Translations under genes and position numbers: made by a program
In this document: in pieces, positions 17,104 through 25,833 of the stretch
Position numbering within the stretch: position 1 is the first letter of the stretch
Layout of the letters: every line of letters begins with the position of its first letter
The notes under the pieces: generated by a model
What the model was told of the DNA's origin: nothing
Databases searched by the model: none
Seen by the model: the letters and a program-made list of their open reading frames with translations, nothing else
NCBI GenBank assembly: GCA_900540335.1
Contig: UQFC01000002.1
Span: 1-62,926 of the forward strand
Source of the DNA: an uncultured Clostridium sp.
GTDB lineage: Bacteria > Bacillota > Clostridia > Lachnospirales > Lachnospiraceae
Length of the DNA: 62,926 nt
Direction: 5' to 3'

Positions 17104-18210
17104 ATGAAAAAACGAGTATTTGCACTGTGCCTGGCAGCTGCTGCCGCTGCTTCCCTTACCGGCTGCGGAGGAAATTCCGGCGATTCTGCCCAGAGCGCTG
17201 ACGGCGGTTCCAATGAGCTGTACGTTTACAACTGGGGCGAATATATTGATGAATCTGTGATTGAACAGTTTGAAGAAGAAACAGGCATCTCTGTTATTTA
17301 CGACCTGTTTGAAACCAACGAGGAAATGTATCCCATCATTGAGGCAGGCGCTATTAACTACGATGTAGTCTGTCCCTCTGATTACATGATTCAGAAAATG
17401 CGGGAAAATGATCTGCTGGCAGAAATTAATTTTGAGAATGTCCCCAACATTGATCAGATTGACCCGGCCTATATGGAAATGGCACAGTCCTTTGACCCGG
17501 AAAACAAATACTCCGTTCCCTACTGCTGGGGTACTGTCGGCATCCTTTACAATCCGGCCCGCCTGGAGGAGCTTGGAGTGGAGCCGCCTTCCACCTGGGC
17601 TGATCTGTGGGATGAGCGGTTAAGCGGAGAAATCCTTATGCAGGACAGCGTCCGCGATGCTTTTATGGTTGCTCTGAAGAAAGACGGTTTTTCCATGAAC
17701 AGCACCAGCGAGGAAGAGCTGCAGCAGGCAAAGCAGGCGCTGATTGATCAGAAGCCGCTGGTTCAGGCCTATGTGATTGACCAGGTCCGCGACAAGATGA
17801 TCGGCGGAGAAGCTGCTGTCGGGGTTATTTATTCCGGAGAGATGCTGTATATTCAGGAAGAGGTTGCCAGTCAGGGTTCTGACTTTACCCTGGAATATGT
17901 GATTCCTGAGGAAGGCACCAACCTGTGGCTGGACTGCTGGGTAATTCCGAAAAATGCAAAGAACAAAGAAAATGCCGAAAAATGGCTGGACTTCCTGTGC
18001 CGTCCGGAAATCGCCAAGGCAAACTTTGAGTACATTACCTACCCCACTCCCAACAAGGGAGCATTTGAGCTGCTGGATGAGGAAATGCAGAATAACAAGG
18101 CTGTGTTCCCGGATATTGAAAGCTTAAAGAACTGTGAAGTTTTTGAGTACATGGGTGACGAAGTAGATTCTGTCTACAATGACCTGTGGAAAGAAGTAAA
18201 GGCAAACTAA
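17104..18210 (+). CDS. potD: Spermidine/putrescine-binding lipoprotein PotD
   Basis: Extracellular solute-binding lipoprotein of 368 residues. The signal peptide ends in the lipobox LTGC with Cys21. The mature part begins with LYVYNWGEYIDESVIEQFEE, typical of PotD/PotF, and has SDYMIQKM, YCWGTVGILYN and the tryptophan-rich WLDCWVIPKNAKN block that lines the polyamine site. The ATG at 17104 is preferred to a TTG two codons earlier, with AAGGAGGATTTTG upstream. Last gene of the operon, before a strong terminator. Confidence 0.95.
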   Translation: MKKRVFALCLAAAAAASLTGCGGNSGDSAQSADGGSNELYVYNWGEYIDESVIEQFEEETGISVIYDLFETNEEMYPIIEAGAINYDVVCPSDYMIQKMRENDLLAEINFENVPNIDQIDPAYMEMAQSFDPENKYSVPYCWGTVGILYNPARLEELGVEPPSTWADLWDERLSGEILMQDSVRDAFMVALKKDGFSMNSTSEEELQQAKQALIDQKPLVQAYVIDQVRDKMIGGEAAVGVIYSGEMLYIQEEVASQGSDFTLEYVIPEEGTNLWLDCWVIPKNAKNKENAEKWLDFLCRPEIAKANFEYITYPTPNKGAFELLDEEMQNNKAVFPDIESLKNCEVFEYMGDEVDSVYNDLWKEVKAN

Positions 18211-18224
18211 AAAAGGTTCCTATC

Positions 18225-18265
18225 GGTCCTGTCAGGATGTTTTCTGACAGGACCCTTTCTTTTTT
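18225..18265 (+). terminator. Terminator of the pot operon
   Basis: GGTCCTGTCAG and CTGACAGGACC form a perfect 11-bp stem, followed by CTTTCTTTTTT. Confidence 0.95.
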
Positions 18266-18333
18266 CCCCTGTTTTTTCCCCGGATTTTGTGGTATGCTAT
18301 TGTGTGAAGGCACATTACAAAAGGAGGAGAACC

Positions 18334-19044
18334 ATGAAAATCACATACATTCATCACAGCGGTTTTCTCGCAGAAACAAACCAGGCTCTGCTTTTATTTG
18401 ACTTTGCCGGCGGCAGCCTGCCTCCCCTTGATCCCGCCAAAACGCTGGTGGTTTTTGTCAGCCACCGCCACGAGGATCATTTTAACCCTGAGATTTTTAC
18501 TCTTGCAGATTCCCACCCTCATACGGTCTATGTTCTGTCTGACGATATCTGGCAGAACCGGGTTCCGGAAAAGCATTTTTCCAGAACACATTTTATTGAT
18601 CCGGGCCGGATGATCCATCTGCCGGAAGGCGGCGGTATCCTGATCCGCGCGTTCCGCTCCACAGACGAGGGAGTGGCTTTTCTGGTAGAGGCCGGAGGAA
18701 AGACCATTTATCACGCAGGAGATTTAAATGACTGGCAGTGGAACGGAGAATCCCTCTCCTGGAATCATACCATGAAGGCCAATTACCAGAAGGAGCTGGA
18801 AACGATCCGCAGTCTGGGAATCGTTCCTGATGCAGCCATGGTTCCCCTGGACGGACGGCAGGAGGATCTGTTTTATCTGGGACTTCACGAATTCATGTGC
18901 CGGGTCGGTGCCGGAATGGTTTTTCCCATGCATTTCTGGGATGATTTTTCCGTTATCAGCCGGCTGAAAAACCTGGACTGTTCTGACAGCTACAGGGATA
19001 AAATTGCAGAAATACAGACAGAAGGGCAGAGCTTTGAGGTCTGA
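18334..19044 (+). CDS. MBL-fold metal-dependent hydrolase (UlaG-like)
   Basis: Protein of 236 residues of the COG2220-type metallo-beta-lactamase fold. The N-terminus has YIHHSGFLAET, then the metal motif VSHRHEDHF (an HxHxDH variant), HAGDLNDWQWNGE (metal Asp) and PMHFWDD near the C-terminus. The start has AAAGGAGGAGAACC before it. Substrate unknown; relatives include ascorbate-6-phosphate lactonase and many uncharacterised proteins. It is followed by the split ThrE exporter genes. Confidence 0.85.
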   Translation: MKITYIHHSGFLAETNQALLLFDFAGGSLPPLDPAKTLVVFVSHRHEDHFNPEIFTLADSHPHTVYVLSDDIWQNRVPEKHFSRTHFIDPGRMIHLPEGGGILIRAFRSTDEGVAFLVEAGGKTIYHAGDLNDWQWNGESLSWNHTMKANYQKELETIRSLGIVPDAAMVPLDGRQEDLFYLGLHEFMCRVGAGMVFPMHFWDDFSVISRLKNLDCSDSYRDKIAEIQTEGQSFEV

Positions 19045-19065
19045 TGCTCTTCTTTGGAGTAAGAA

Positions 19066-19905
19066 ATGAAAACTACAACACACCAGGATGACACCATAAG
19101 CATACCTCCCGAAAACCAGGAAATCCGCGCCCGGAGGGAACGGGACGTTCTTCTTCTCGCCCTGAAGGCGGGACAGATCCTTCTGGAAAACGGAGCGGAA
19201 ATTTTCCGGGTAGAGGATACGGTTTACCGGATCTGCCACTACTACGGACTGCATTCCGCCAATGCCTTTGTTCTCAGCAACGGTATTTTTCTCACCTCCG
19301 GTGATGAAAAGGAGACTCAGTTTGCAAAGGTTCTGCAGATTCCGGTCAATGTTGCCAATCTGAGCCGGGTGGCAGAGGTCAACCAGCTTTCCCGCCAGAT
19401 TGAAGCCGGCTGCTTTACGCCGGAGGAGGCAAGGCTCCAGCTGGAGCGCATTGAAAATACCCCGGGCTTTTCCAACAAAGTCCAGATTATTTCTGCTGGA
19501 TTTGCCGGCGCCTGCTTCAGCTTTATGTTCGGCGGCGCTCTTCAGGATTTTTTCTGCTCCATATGGATCGGAATGATTCTGCAGCTGTATCTTCTCAAAA
19601 TCGGCAAGCCTCATTTTTCTAAAATTGTATGCAACATCACCGGAAGCGGACTGGTGACCGCCCTCAGCATTTTCTTTTATCAGACAGGCCTGGGGCCTCA
19701 CCTGGAATCTATGATGATTGGCGGCATTATCCTGATGGTTCCGGGAGTTGCCTTTACCAATGCCATCCGTGATATGGCAGACGGAGACTACATTTCCGGC
19801 TCCGTACGGATGCTGGACGCCATACTGGTATTCTTATGTATTGCCATGGGCGTAGGCTTCGTCATCTCCCTCTGGAATCAGATTACAGGAGGTATCCTGC
19901 TTTGA
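19066..19905 (+). CDS. Threonine/serine exporter, ThrE N-terminal domain protein (DUF1212)
   Basis: Protein of 279 residues. The cytoplasmic N-terminal part has the family block ALKAGQILLENGAEIFRVEDTV and FVLSNGIFLT. Five or so membrane helices follow, starting near 145 (FAGACFSFMFGGALQDF). In Clostridia the ThrE exporter is commonly split in two; the partner gene overlaps this stop codon. Predicted role is export of threonine, serine or related small molecules. Confidence 0.88.
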   Translation: MKTTTHQDDTISIPPENQEIRARRERDVLLLALKAGQILLENGAEIFRVEDTVYRICHYYGLHSANAFVLSNGIFLTSGDEKETQFAKVLQIPVNVANLSRVAEVNQLSRQIEAGCFTPEEARLQLERIENTPGFSNKVQIISAGFAGACFSFMFGGALQDFFCSIWIGMILQLYLLKIGKPHFSKIVCNITGSGLVTALSIFFYQTGLGPHLESMMIGGIILMVPGVAFTNAIRDMADGDYISGSVRMLDAILVFLCIAMGVGFVISLWNQITGGILL

Positions 19906-20351
19906 CAAACATTGGCTATCTTATTTTACAGACTCTGGCGGCGGCAGTCGGAACGGTGGGATTTTCCCTGCTGTTCGGAGTTCCCGTCCGCTATTTCTGC
20001 CACTGCGGACTGATTGGCGGAGCCGGATGGTTTCTTTATCTGCTGACCCTTCCCTCCACCACCTCCGCAGTCGCTACCTTTGCCGCTACGGTACTGGTTA
20101 TTCTCATGTCCCGGTGGTTTGCAGTCCGCAAGCAGTGTCCGGTGACTATTTTTCTGATTTCCGGCATTATTCCCCTGGTTCCCGGGGCAGGTATCTACTG
20201 GGCCTCCTACTATGCCGTTACCGGTCATATGTCCAGAGCCTTTGATACCGGCCTTTCTGCGCTGAAGGTGGCCATTGCCATTGTTCTGGGCATTGTCTTT
20301 GTCTTTGAACTGCCACAGAAGCTGTTTCGCATTGGAACCAGGAAATCATAA
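19902..20351 (+). CDS. Threonine/serine exporter, ThrE C-terminal domain protein (DUF3815)
   Basis: Membrane protein of 149 residues corresponding to the second half of ThrE, with the segments GVPVRYFCHCGLIGGAGW, SRWFAVRKQCPVTIFLISG and IPLVPGAGIYWASYY. I choose a TTG start at 19902 because GGAGG lies 9 bp upstream and it overlaps the preceding stop by 3 bp. An ATG at 19836 in the same frame would give an N-terminus unlike the family. It works with the upstream protein as one transporter. Confidence 0.87.
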   Translation: MTNIGYLILQTLAAAVGTVGFSLLFGVPVRYFCHCGLIGGAGWFLYLLTLPSTTSAVATFAATVLVILMSRWFAVRKQCPVTIFLISGIIPLVPGAGIYWASYYAVTGHMSRAFDTGLSALKVAIAIVLGIVFVFELPQKLFRIGTRKS

Positions 20352-20372
20352 CCTTACAAGGAGGATCGAGTT

Positions 20373-21680
20373 ATGCTTTTTATTCAAAACAGCCGGGTCA
20401 TTGACCCGAAAACCGGCACAGATGCAGTGCTGGATCTGATCGTTGAAAATGGAAAAATCGTGGATATGGGAGAGAATCTGGCAGAGCGCTGTCAGGCTCT
20501 TGCCAGTGAAGCAGGCTCTTCCGTACAGACGCTTGACGGAAGCGGTCTGGTAACTGCCCCCGGTCTGATTGACGTGCACGTTCATTTCCGCGATCCGGGC
20601 TTCACCTATAAAGAAGACATCCACACAGGCGCAAGAGCTGCCGCTGCCGGCGGATTTACTACCGTTATCTGCATGGCTAATACCAAGCCGCCGGTTGACA
20701 ACGTAGAAACCCTGGAATATGTCATTCAGGAGGGCAAAAAAACGCCGATTAACGTACTGACCGCCGCCAACATTACTGTAGGCATGAAAGGCCAGGAGCT
20801 GACAGATATGGAGCTTTTAAAGGCCCACGGAGCCGCCGGATTTACCGATGACGGCATTCCCTTAAAAGATGCTGCGCTTGTTAAAAAGGCCATGGAAGAG
20901 GCGGTACGTCTGAACGTTCCCCTGAGCTTCCACGAGGAGGATCCTTCTCTGATCACCAATAACGGAATCAACCGGGGCGCAGTTTCTAAGGAGCTGGGCA
21001 TCGGCGGTTCCCCTGCTGCCGCAGAGGATGTTATGGTTGCCCGCGACTGTATGCTGGCAATCCATACAGGAGCTACTGTTGATATTCAGCACATCAGCTC
21101 CGGCCGCTCTGTACGCATGGTGGAGCTGGCCAAGCAGCTGGGCGCCCATGTTATGGCAGAGGTAACGCCCCACCATTTCACTCTGGATGAGTCTGCCGTA
21201 TTAAAGCACGGTTCTCTTGCAAAAATGAATCCGCCTCTGCGTACTCTGGAGGATCGGCAGGAAATTCTCCGGGGACTGAAGGAAGGCGTTATCGATATTA
21301 TTGCCACAGATCATGCGCCCCACAGCGCAGAAGAAAAGGGACGTCCTCTGACACAGGCTCCCAGCGGCATTATCGGACTGGAGACTGCCCTTTCCCTGGG
21401 TATTACCAATCTGGTTGACACCGGCTGTCTGACCATGGTTCAGCTGATGGAAAAAATGAGCCTGAATCCCGCCATTCTCTACCGCCTGGAAGAGCACAAG
21501 GGCTGGATCGGAAAAGGAGCTGACGCGGATCTGGTTATCTTTGATCCGGCTGCCTCCTGGACAGTCACTCATTTCCAGTCCAAATCCAACAACTCTCCTT
21601 TTGTAGGAGAAACCCTGAAAGGCGTTGTAAAATATACCATCTGCGGCGGCAAAATCGCATGGGAGAATCCGGCAGAATAA
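20373..21680 (+). CDS. pyrC: Dihydroorotase
   Basis: Class I amidohydrolase-type dihydroorotase of 435 residues that forms dihydroorotate from carbamoyl-aspartate in pyrimidine synthesis. Seen are APGLIDVHVHFRDPGFTYKE (metal His pair), a GGFTTVICMANTKP block, ITVGMKG, the histidine in FHEEDP, DIQHISSG, EVTPHHFTLDE and the catalytic Asp in IIATDHAPHSAEEK. AAGGAGGATCGAG precedes the ATG. It lies 21 bp after the ThrE pair and could share its transcript. No other pyr genes are in the window. Confidence 0.95.
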   Translation: MLFIQNSRVIDPKTGTDAVLDLIVENGKIVDMGENLAERCQALASEAGSSVQTLDGSGLVTAPGLIDVHVHFRDPGFTYKEDIHTGARAAAAGGFTTVICMANTKPPVDNVETLEYVIQEGKKTPINVLTAANITVGMKGQELTDMELLKAHGAAGFTDDGIPLKDAALVKKAMEEAVRLNVPLSFHEEDPSLITNNGINRGAVSKELGIGGSPAAAEDVMVARDCMLAIHTGATVDIQHISSGRSVRMVELAKQLGAHVMAEVTPHHFTLDESAVLKHGSLAKMNPPLRTLEDRQEILRGLKEGVIDIIATDHAPHSAEEKGRPLTQAPSGIIGLETALSLGITNLVDTGCLTMVQLMEKMSLNPAILYRLEEHKGWIGKGADADLVIFDPAASWTVTHFQSKSNNSPFVGETLKGVVKYTICGGKIAWENPAE

Positions 21681-21721
21681 CCAAGGATCCGCCATTTTGC
21701 ACAGCTGCTGCATTTTGATGA

Positions 21722-21750
21722 TTGAAGTTCCCCCGTATTGCAGGTATAAT
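21722..21750 (+). promoter_or_regulatory. Promoter of the RpiB-like isomerase gene
   Basis: TTGAAG and TATAAT with 17-bp spacing, about 85 bp upstream of the start codon. Confidence 0.7.
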
Positions 21751-21833
21751 AGACACAGAAGCTGACCTCTGCAGGTACTGTGACACCCGCAGAGCGGCAA
21801 ATATTCACCAAAGTAGAAAAGGAGAAGATTTCT

Positions 21834-22469
21834 ATGAAAATCGCACTTATTAACGAAAACAGCCAGGCTGCAAAAAATGAGCTCATCGCTGCATCCCTGA
21901 AAAAGGTTGTAGAGCCCATGGGACATATTGTATACAACTACGGCATGTACACCGCTGATGACGCTGCACAGCTGACCTACGTTCAGGTTGGTATTCTGGG
22001 TGCTGTTCTGTTAAACAGCGGAGCTGCTGACTATGTAATCACCGGCTGCGGCACCGGCGAGGGCGCTATGCTGGCAATGAACAGCTTCCCCAACGTTCTC
22101 TGCGGACATGTAGAGGATCCGGTTGACGCTTACACCTTTGCTCATGTAAATGACGGCAACGCAGTTGCTCTGCCTTTTGCAAAAGGCTTCGGCTGGGGCG
22201 GCGAGCTGAATCTGGAATACATTTTTGAAAAGCTGTTCGGCTTTGGTCACGGCCAGGGATATCCGAAGGAGCGTGTTGTTCCGGAGCAGCGCAACAAAAA
22301 AATCCTGGACGGCGTTCGTGCAGTAACCCTGCGCCCCATCATCGACTGTCTGAAGGACATTGATCAGGATCTGGTAAAAGGCGCATTTGCAGGCGAGCAG
22401 TTCAAAGAGCTGTTCTTCGCTAACTGCCAGAACGAGGAGATCGCTGAGTACATCAAGACTCTTCTGTAA
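21834..22469 (+). CDS. RpiB/LacA/LacB-family sugar-phosphate isomerase
   Basis: Protein of 211 residues, clearly longer than RpiB. The N-terminal 150 residues follow the RpiB fold, with MKIALINENSQAAKN and the active-site-like loop VITGCGTGEGAMLAMN (Cys and glycine-rich anion site). The C-terminal 60 residues (VVPEQRNKKILDGVRAVTLRPI ...) are an extension seen in a subfamily often found in uronate or sugar catabolism loci. The start at 21834 has AAAGGAGAAGATTTCT upstream. It stands alone between its own promoter and terminator, so its substrate cannot be inferred from neighbours. Confidence 0.8.
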   Translation: MKIALINENSQAAKNELIAASLKKVVEPMGHIVYNYGMYTADDAAQLTYVQVGILGAVLLNSGAADYVITGCGTGEGAMLAMNSFPNVLCGHVEDPVDAYTFAHVNDGNAVALPFAKGFGWGGELNLEYIFEKLFGFGHGQGYPKERVVPEQRNKKILDGVRAVTLRPIIDCLKDIDQDLVKGAFAGEQFKELFFANCQNEEIAEYIKTLL

Positions 22470-22499
22470 TCCTTATCTTAATAACGAAGCTTTCTTAAA

Positions 22500-22537
22500 G
22501 GCCAGAAGCCGCTTTGCCGGTTTCCGGCCTTTTTTTC
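22500..22537 (+). terminator. Terminator after the RpiB-like gene
   Basis: GGCCAGAAGCCG pairs imperfectly with CGGTTTCCGGCC and is followed by TTTTTTT. Confidence 0.92.
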
Positions 22538-22682
22538 TCCCCTTTGGAAATGATTTTATCCCTTTTAGAAGGAAGTTTACCGCCTGTATTGACTTCTTAT
22601 CTTTCCTGAATTATACTGCATTCATAAGAATTAAACGGATAATTAATTGTTAAATCAGAAAATATTCCAGGAGGATGATGAT

Positions 22683-22901
22683 ATGAAAAAAACCTACAAA
22701 ATCGAAGTTGACTGTGCAAACTGCGCAAACTTAATGGAAGACGCCGCCCGCAAGACTGCCGGTGTAGCAAGCGCTACTGTAAACTTCATGACTCAGAAGC
22801 TGATCGTTGAATTTGCAGAGGGTCAGGATCCCAAGGCGGTCATGACCAATGTTCTTGCTGCCTGCAAGAAGGTAGAGCCGGACTGCGAAATCTTTCTGTA
22901 A
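22683..22901 (+). CDS. Small heavy-metal-associated (HMA/CopZ-like) protein
   Basis: Protein of 72 residues with a ferredoxin-like HMA fold. The N-terminus reads KTYKIEVDCANCANLME, where CANC is the metal-binding CxxC, and the ARKTAGVASATVNFMTQKLIVEF block gives the expected alpha-beta pattern. In this subfamily the residue before the first Cys is Asp rather than the usual Met of GMTC. It may be a copper or other soft-metal chaperone, but no metal ATPase or regulator is next to it. CAGGAGGATGATGAT precedes the ATG. Confidence 0.82.
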   Translation: MKKTYKIEVDCANCANLMEDAARKTAGVASATVNFMTQKLIVEFAEGQDPKAVMTNVLAACKKVEPDCEIFL

Positions 22902-22915
22902 TATCAAACTCAATA

Positions 22916-22957
22916 AAGCCGCGGCCCCATAGCAATTGCTATGAAGCCGCGGCTTTT
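22916..22957. terminator. Bidirectional terminator between the HMA gene and glgB
   Basis: AAAGCCGCGGC and GCCGCGGCTTT form an 11-bp stem with an inner ATAGC/GCTAT pairing. TTTTTATA follows on the plus strand; it lies downstream of both convergent genes. Confidence 0.92.
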
Positions 22958-22977
22958 TATATTCTTCTGATTTTATT

Positions 22978-25581
22978 TTATTTGCTTCGTTTGCTTGTGC
23001 GTTTTCTTCCGGCTGCGCTCTTTTTTGCCGCCGGAGTTTTCGGTTCTGCCTTTTTTTCCGGCTCCGCCTTCTTCTCAGCTGCTGCCTTCTTTTCCGGCTC
23101 CGCCTTCTTCTCAGCTGCTGCCTTCTTCTCCGGCTCTGCCTTCTTCTCGACTTCTGCCTTCTTTTCCGGCTCCGCCTTCTTCTCGGCTGCTGCCTTCTTT
23201 TCAGGCTCCGCCTTCTTCTCAGCTGCTGCCTTCTTTTCCGGCTCTGCCTTCTTCTCAGCTGCTGCCTTCTTTACTGTCGTTTTCTTTGCCGGCTCTGCTT
23301 TCTTCTCTGCCGTTTTCTTTCCTGCGCTTCCTGCTTTCTTTGCCGGTGCCGGAGTACAGCTGAATACAATGACAGACATCGGCGGAACATCGATGATCAT
23401 GGAGTTTTCTCTTCCATCATATTCCTCTGCCTTGCTGGTCTTCACCCGCGGATTGCCCTTGCCGCTGCCGCCGAAGGCCTTGTCATCACTGTTGAAAATC
23501 TCTTTATACTTTCCTGCAAACGGAACGCCAATCTGGAACTGCTCATGCTCTACCGGTGCAAAGTTGCATACAAACAGCAGAGTTTCTTCCTTCTTGTCCG
23601 TTTTTCTCAGGAAGGATACCATATTGTCCTTGCCGGAAATACAGTTAATCCACTCAAAACCTTCCGGATTAAAGTCTTCCTGATACATAGCCGGATGGCT
23701 CTTGTAAAGGTTGTTCAGAGCCTTTACATAATCCTGCATATTCTTGTGAACCGGATAATTCAGAATCTCCCACGGAAGCTCTTCATTTTCATTCCACTCA
23801 GAAATCTGAGCAAATTCCTGGCCCATAAACAGCAGCTTCTTACCCGGATGTCCATACATAAAGCCGTAGGCTGCCCGCAGATTGTCGGACTTGGCCTCAT
23901 AATCATCTCCCGGCATCTTGCACAGCATGGATGCCTTTCCGTGAACCACCTCATCATGGGAGAATACCAGAACGAAATTCTCGCTGTACGCATACAGCAT
24001 ACTAAAGGTCAGCTCTCCGTAATGATGGTTGCGGAAATAAGGATCACACTGCATATAACCGGTAAAATCATTCATCCAGCCCATGTTCCACTTATAATCA
24101 AAGCCCAGGCCGTTTTCCTTTACATCACCGGTAATCTGCGGCCATGCTGTAGATTCCTCTGCAATCAGAACCGCTCCTCTGGTCTGCTTTTTAAAGACAC
24201 TGTTCAAATGCTTTAAGAACTCCACTGCCTCCAGATTCTCGTGACCGCCGTAAATATTGGCTACCCACTCGCCGTCATTCTTGCCGTAATCCAGATACAG
24301 CATGGAAGCAACTGCATCCATACGGATACCGTCAGCATGATACTCCTTCGCCCAGTAAAGCGCATTGGCAATCAGGAAGTTGGTCACCTGAGGACGTCCG
24401 TAGTTGTAAATCAAAGTACCCCAGTGAGGATGAGAGCCCTGGCGGGGATCCTTGTGCTCATAAACACAGGTTCCGTCAAAGCAGGCCAGTCCATAGGCAT
24501 CCCGCGGGAAATGAGCCGGAACCCAGTCCAAAATCACACCGATTCCCTGACTGTGCATATAATCCATGAAATACATAAAATCATCCGGAGTTCCGTAACG
24601 GCTGGTCGGCGCATAGTAGCCGGTTACCTGATATCCCCAGGAGGCATCCAGCGGGTGCTCCATCACCGGCATCAGTTCTACATGGGTATAGCCCATGCTC
24701 TTAACATATTCAGCCAGACGAGGCGCAATCTGCCGGTAGTTATAAAATTCAGAGCCCACAATGTCATTGCCCTCTTCGTCCTTCTCCGTATGCTTGCGGA
24801 TCCAGGAACCAAGATGCATCTCATAAATAGACATGGGCTTTTTCTTCGTATCAATCTTTTCCCGGGCTGCCATCCAGGCATCATCACTCCAGGAAAACTT
24901 ATTCATATCCCACACAACAGAAGCTGTGTTCGGACGCATTTCAGAATAATTTCCATAAGGATCCGCCTTTAACATAGGCTCGCCCTTCTGGTTTTTAATC
25001 TCAAATTTATAAATATCGCCTTCTCCCAGGCCTGGAATAAACAGTTCAAACACGCCGGAATCGCCCAGACGGTTCATCTGATAGCGGCGTCCGTCCCACT
25101 GGCAGAAATCGCCCACTACACTCACACGCATTGCACAGGGAGCCCACACAGAAAAGCTGACTCCGGATACTCCGTTTATCACCATGGGATGTGCACCCAT
25201 TTTTTTGTATACATCATAGTAGATACCTGCTTCGAACTTTTTCAGCTCTGCCTCGGTATACTGAGATGCAAAGGCATAGGGATCATGGCTTTCCACTGTA
25301 ATCCCGTTGTCATAAGTAATCAGAAGCGTATAGGCAGCCTGATTCTTCCGCGGTATCAGCACTGCGAAAAATCCTGCTTCATCCTGCTGCTCCATCGGAT
25401 ATTCTTTTCCTCCGGCCGTTATCTTCACTGTCACAGCCTGCGCATTGGGAATGAATGCCTGAACCAGAAATCCCGCCTCTGTCATATGCGGCCCCAAAAG
25501 GCGTCCCGGCTCTGCGGCCTCTGAATAAACAATCTCCTCAATCCCAGCCCAATCCATCATATCATACAAAACCTTATCCAT
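22978..25581 (-). CDS. glgB: 1,4-alpha-glucan branching enzyme with a histone-like repeat tail
   Basis: Glycogen branching enzyme of 867 residues. A CBM48 domain (about 120-220, GVSFSVWAPCAMRVSVVGDF) precedes a GH13 catalytic domain with VELMPVMEHP, DWVPAHFP, DGIRMDAVASML (nucleophile Asp), IAEESTAWP (acid/base Glu) and FSHDEVVHG. The catalytic protein ends near residue 750. A highly basic low-complexity tail of about 115 residues follows, including six 12-residue units of the type AAAEKKAEPEKK, and ends GRKRTSKRSK. Such tails resemble histone H1 and are not part of the catalytic fold. No other glycogen genes are nearby. The gene has its own promoter at 25704-25732. Confidence 0.95.
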   Translation of the reverse strand: MDKVLYDMMDWAGIEEIVYSEAAEPGRLLGPHMTEAGFLVQAFIPNAQAVTVKITAGGKEYPMEQQDEAGFFAVLIPRKNQAAYTLLITYDNGITVESHDPYAFASQYTEAELKKFEAGIYYDVYKKMGAHPMVINGVSGVSFSVWAPCAMRVSVVGDFCQWDGRRYQMNRLGDSGVFELFIPGLGEGDIYKFEIKNQKGEPMLKADPYGNYSEMRPNTASVVWDMNKFSWSDDAWMAAREKIDTKKKPMSIYEMHLGSWIRKHTEKDEEGNDIVGSEFYNYRQIAPRLAEYVKSMGYTHVELMPVMEHPLDASWGYQVTGYYAPTSRYGTPDDFMYFMDYMHSQGIGVILDWVPAHFPRDAYGLACFDGTCVYEHKDPRQGSHPHWGTLIYNYGRPQVTNFLIANALYWAKEYHADGIRMDAVASMLYLDYGKNDGEWVANIYGGHENLEAVEFLKHLNSVFKKQTRGAVLIAEESTAWPQITGDVKENGLGFDYKWNMGWMNDFTGYMQCDPYFRNHHYGELTFSMLYAYSENFVLVFSHDEVVHGKASMLCKMPGDDYEAKSDNLRAAYGFMYGHPGKKLLFMGQEFAQISEWNENEELPWEILNYPVHKNMQDYVKALNNLYKSHPAMYQEDFNPEGFEWINCISGKDNMVSFLRKTDKKEETLLFVCNFAPVEHEQFQIGVPFAGKYKEIFNSDDKAFGGSGKGNPRVKTSKAEEYDGRENSMIIDVPPMSVIVFSCTPAPAKKAGSAGKKTAEKKAEPAKKTTVKKAAAEKKAEPEKKAAAEKKAEPEKKAAAEKKAEPEKKAEVEKKAEPEKKAAAEKKAEPEKKAAAEKKAEPEKKAEPKTPAAKKSAAGRKRTSKRSK
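23050..23265 (-). repeat. Six tandem 36-bp units encoding the GlgB tail
   Basis: Exactly 216 bp, six in-frame units coding A-A-A-E-K-K-A-E-P-E-K-K. One unit has E-V in place of A-A. Near identity at the DNA level suggests recent expansion by slippage or unequal crossing over. Confidence 0.93.
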
Positions 25582-25703
25582 GAAGCAACCCCCTCACATT
25601 GAACGAAACCGCCCGAAGTCCCCCTTTCTGCGCCGGACTATCGCCGGAAACAGAAGGATCTCAAACAGTTCTTACCCGTCTTGTTATCATTTTTTCAAAT
25701 TTT

Positions 25704-25732
25704 ATTATACCTGATTTTCCGCCACATAGCAA
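25704..25732 (-). promoter_or_regulatory. Promoter of glgB
   Basis: TTGCTA and TATAAT on the minus strand with 17-bp spacing, about 120 bp upstream of the start codon. Confidence 0.7.
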
Positions 25733-25742
25733 CGGCATTACC

Positions 25743-25785
25743 GTTTCTTTACCTCTTTTTTTCCGAAATCGCCCGAATGGCAATC
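25743..25785. repeat. Left half of an interrupted 66-bp repeat
   Basis: These 43 bp are identical to 39493-39535, the 3' end of an ABC permease gene. On the minus strand they encode the same tail I-A-I-R-A-I-S-E-K-K-R followed by a stop. The right half lies at 27601-27627, so a block of about 1.8 kb interrupts the copy. Confidence 0.9.
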
Positions 25786-25833
25786 TGGTCCCTTCCATCC
25801 GTAAATAAAAGGCAGAACATTAACTTGTACTTA

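Noticed and set aside
22982..23683. Long plus-strand frame rich in Ala, Phe and Ser
   Set aside because: It is antisense to the GlgB repeat tail; its regular composition is a by-product of the 36-bp repeats and it has no ribosome binding site.
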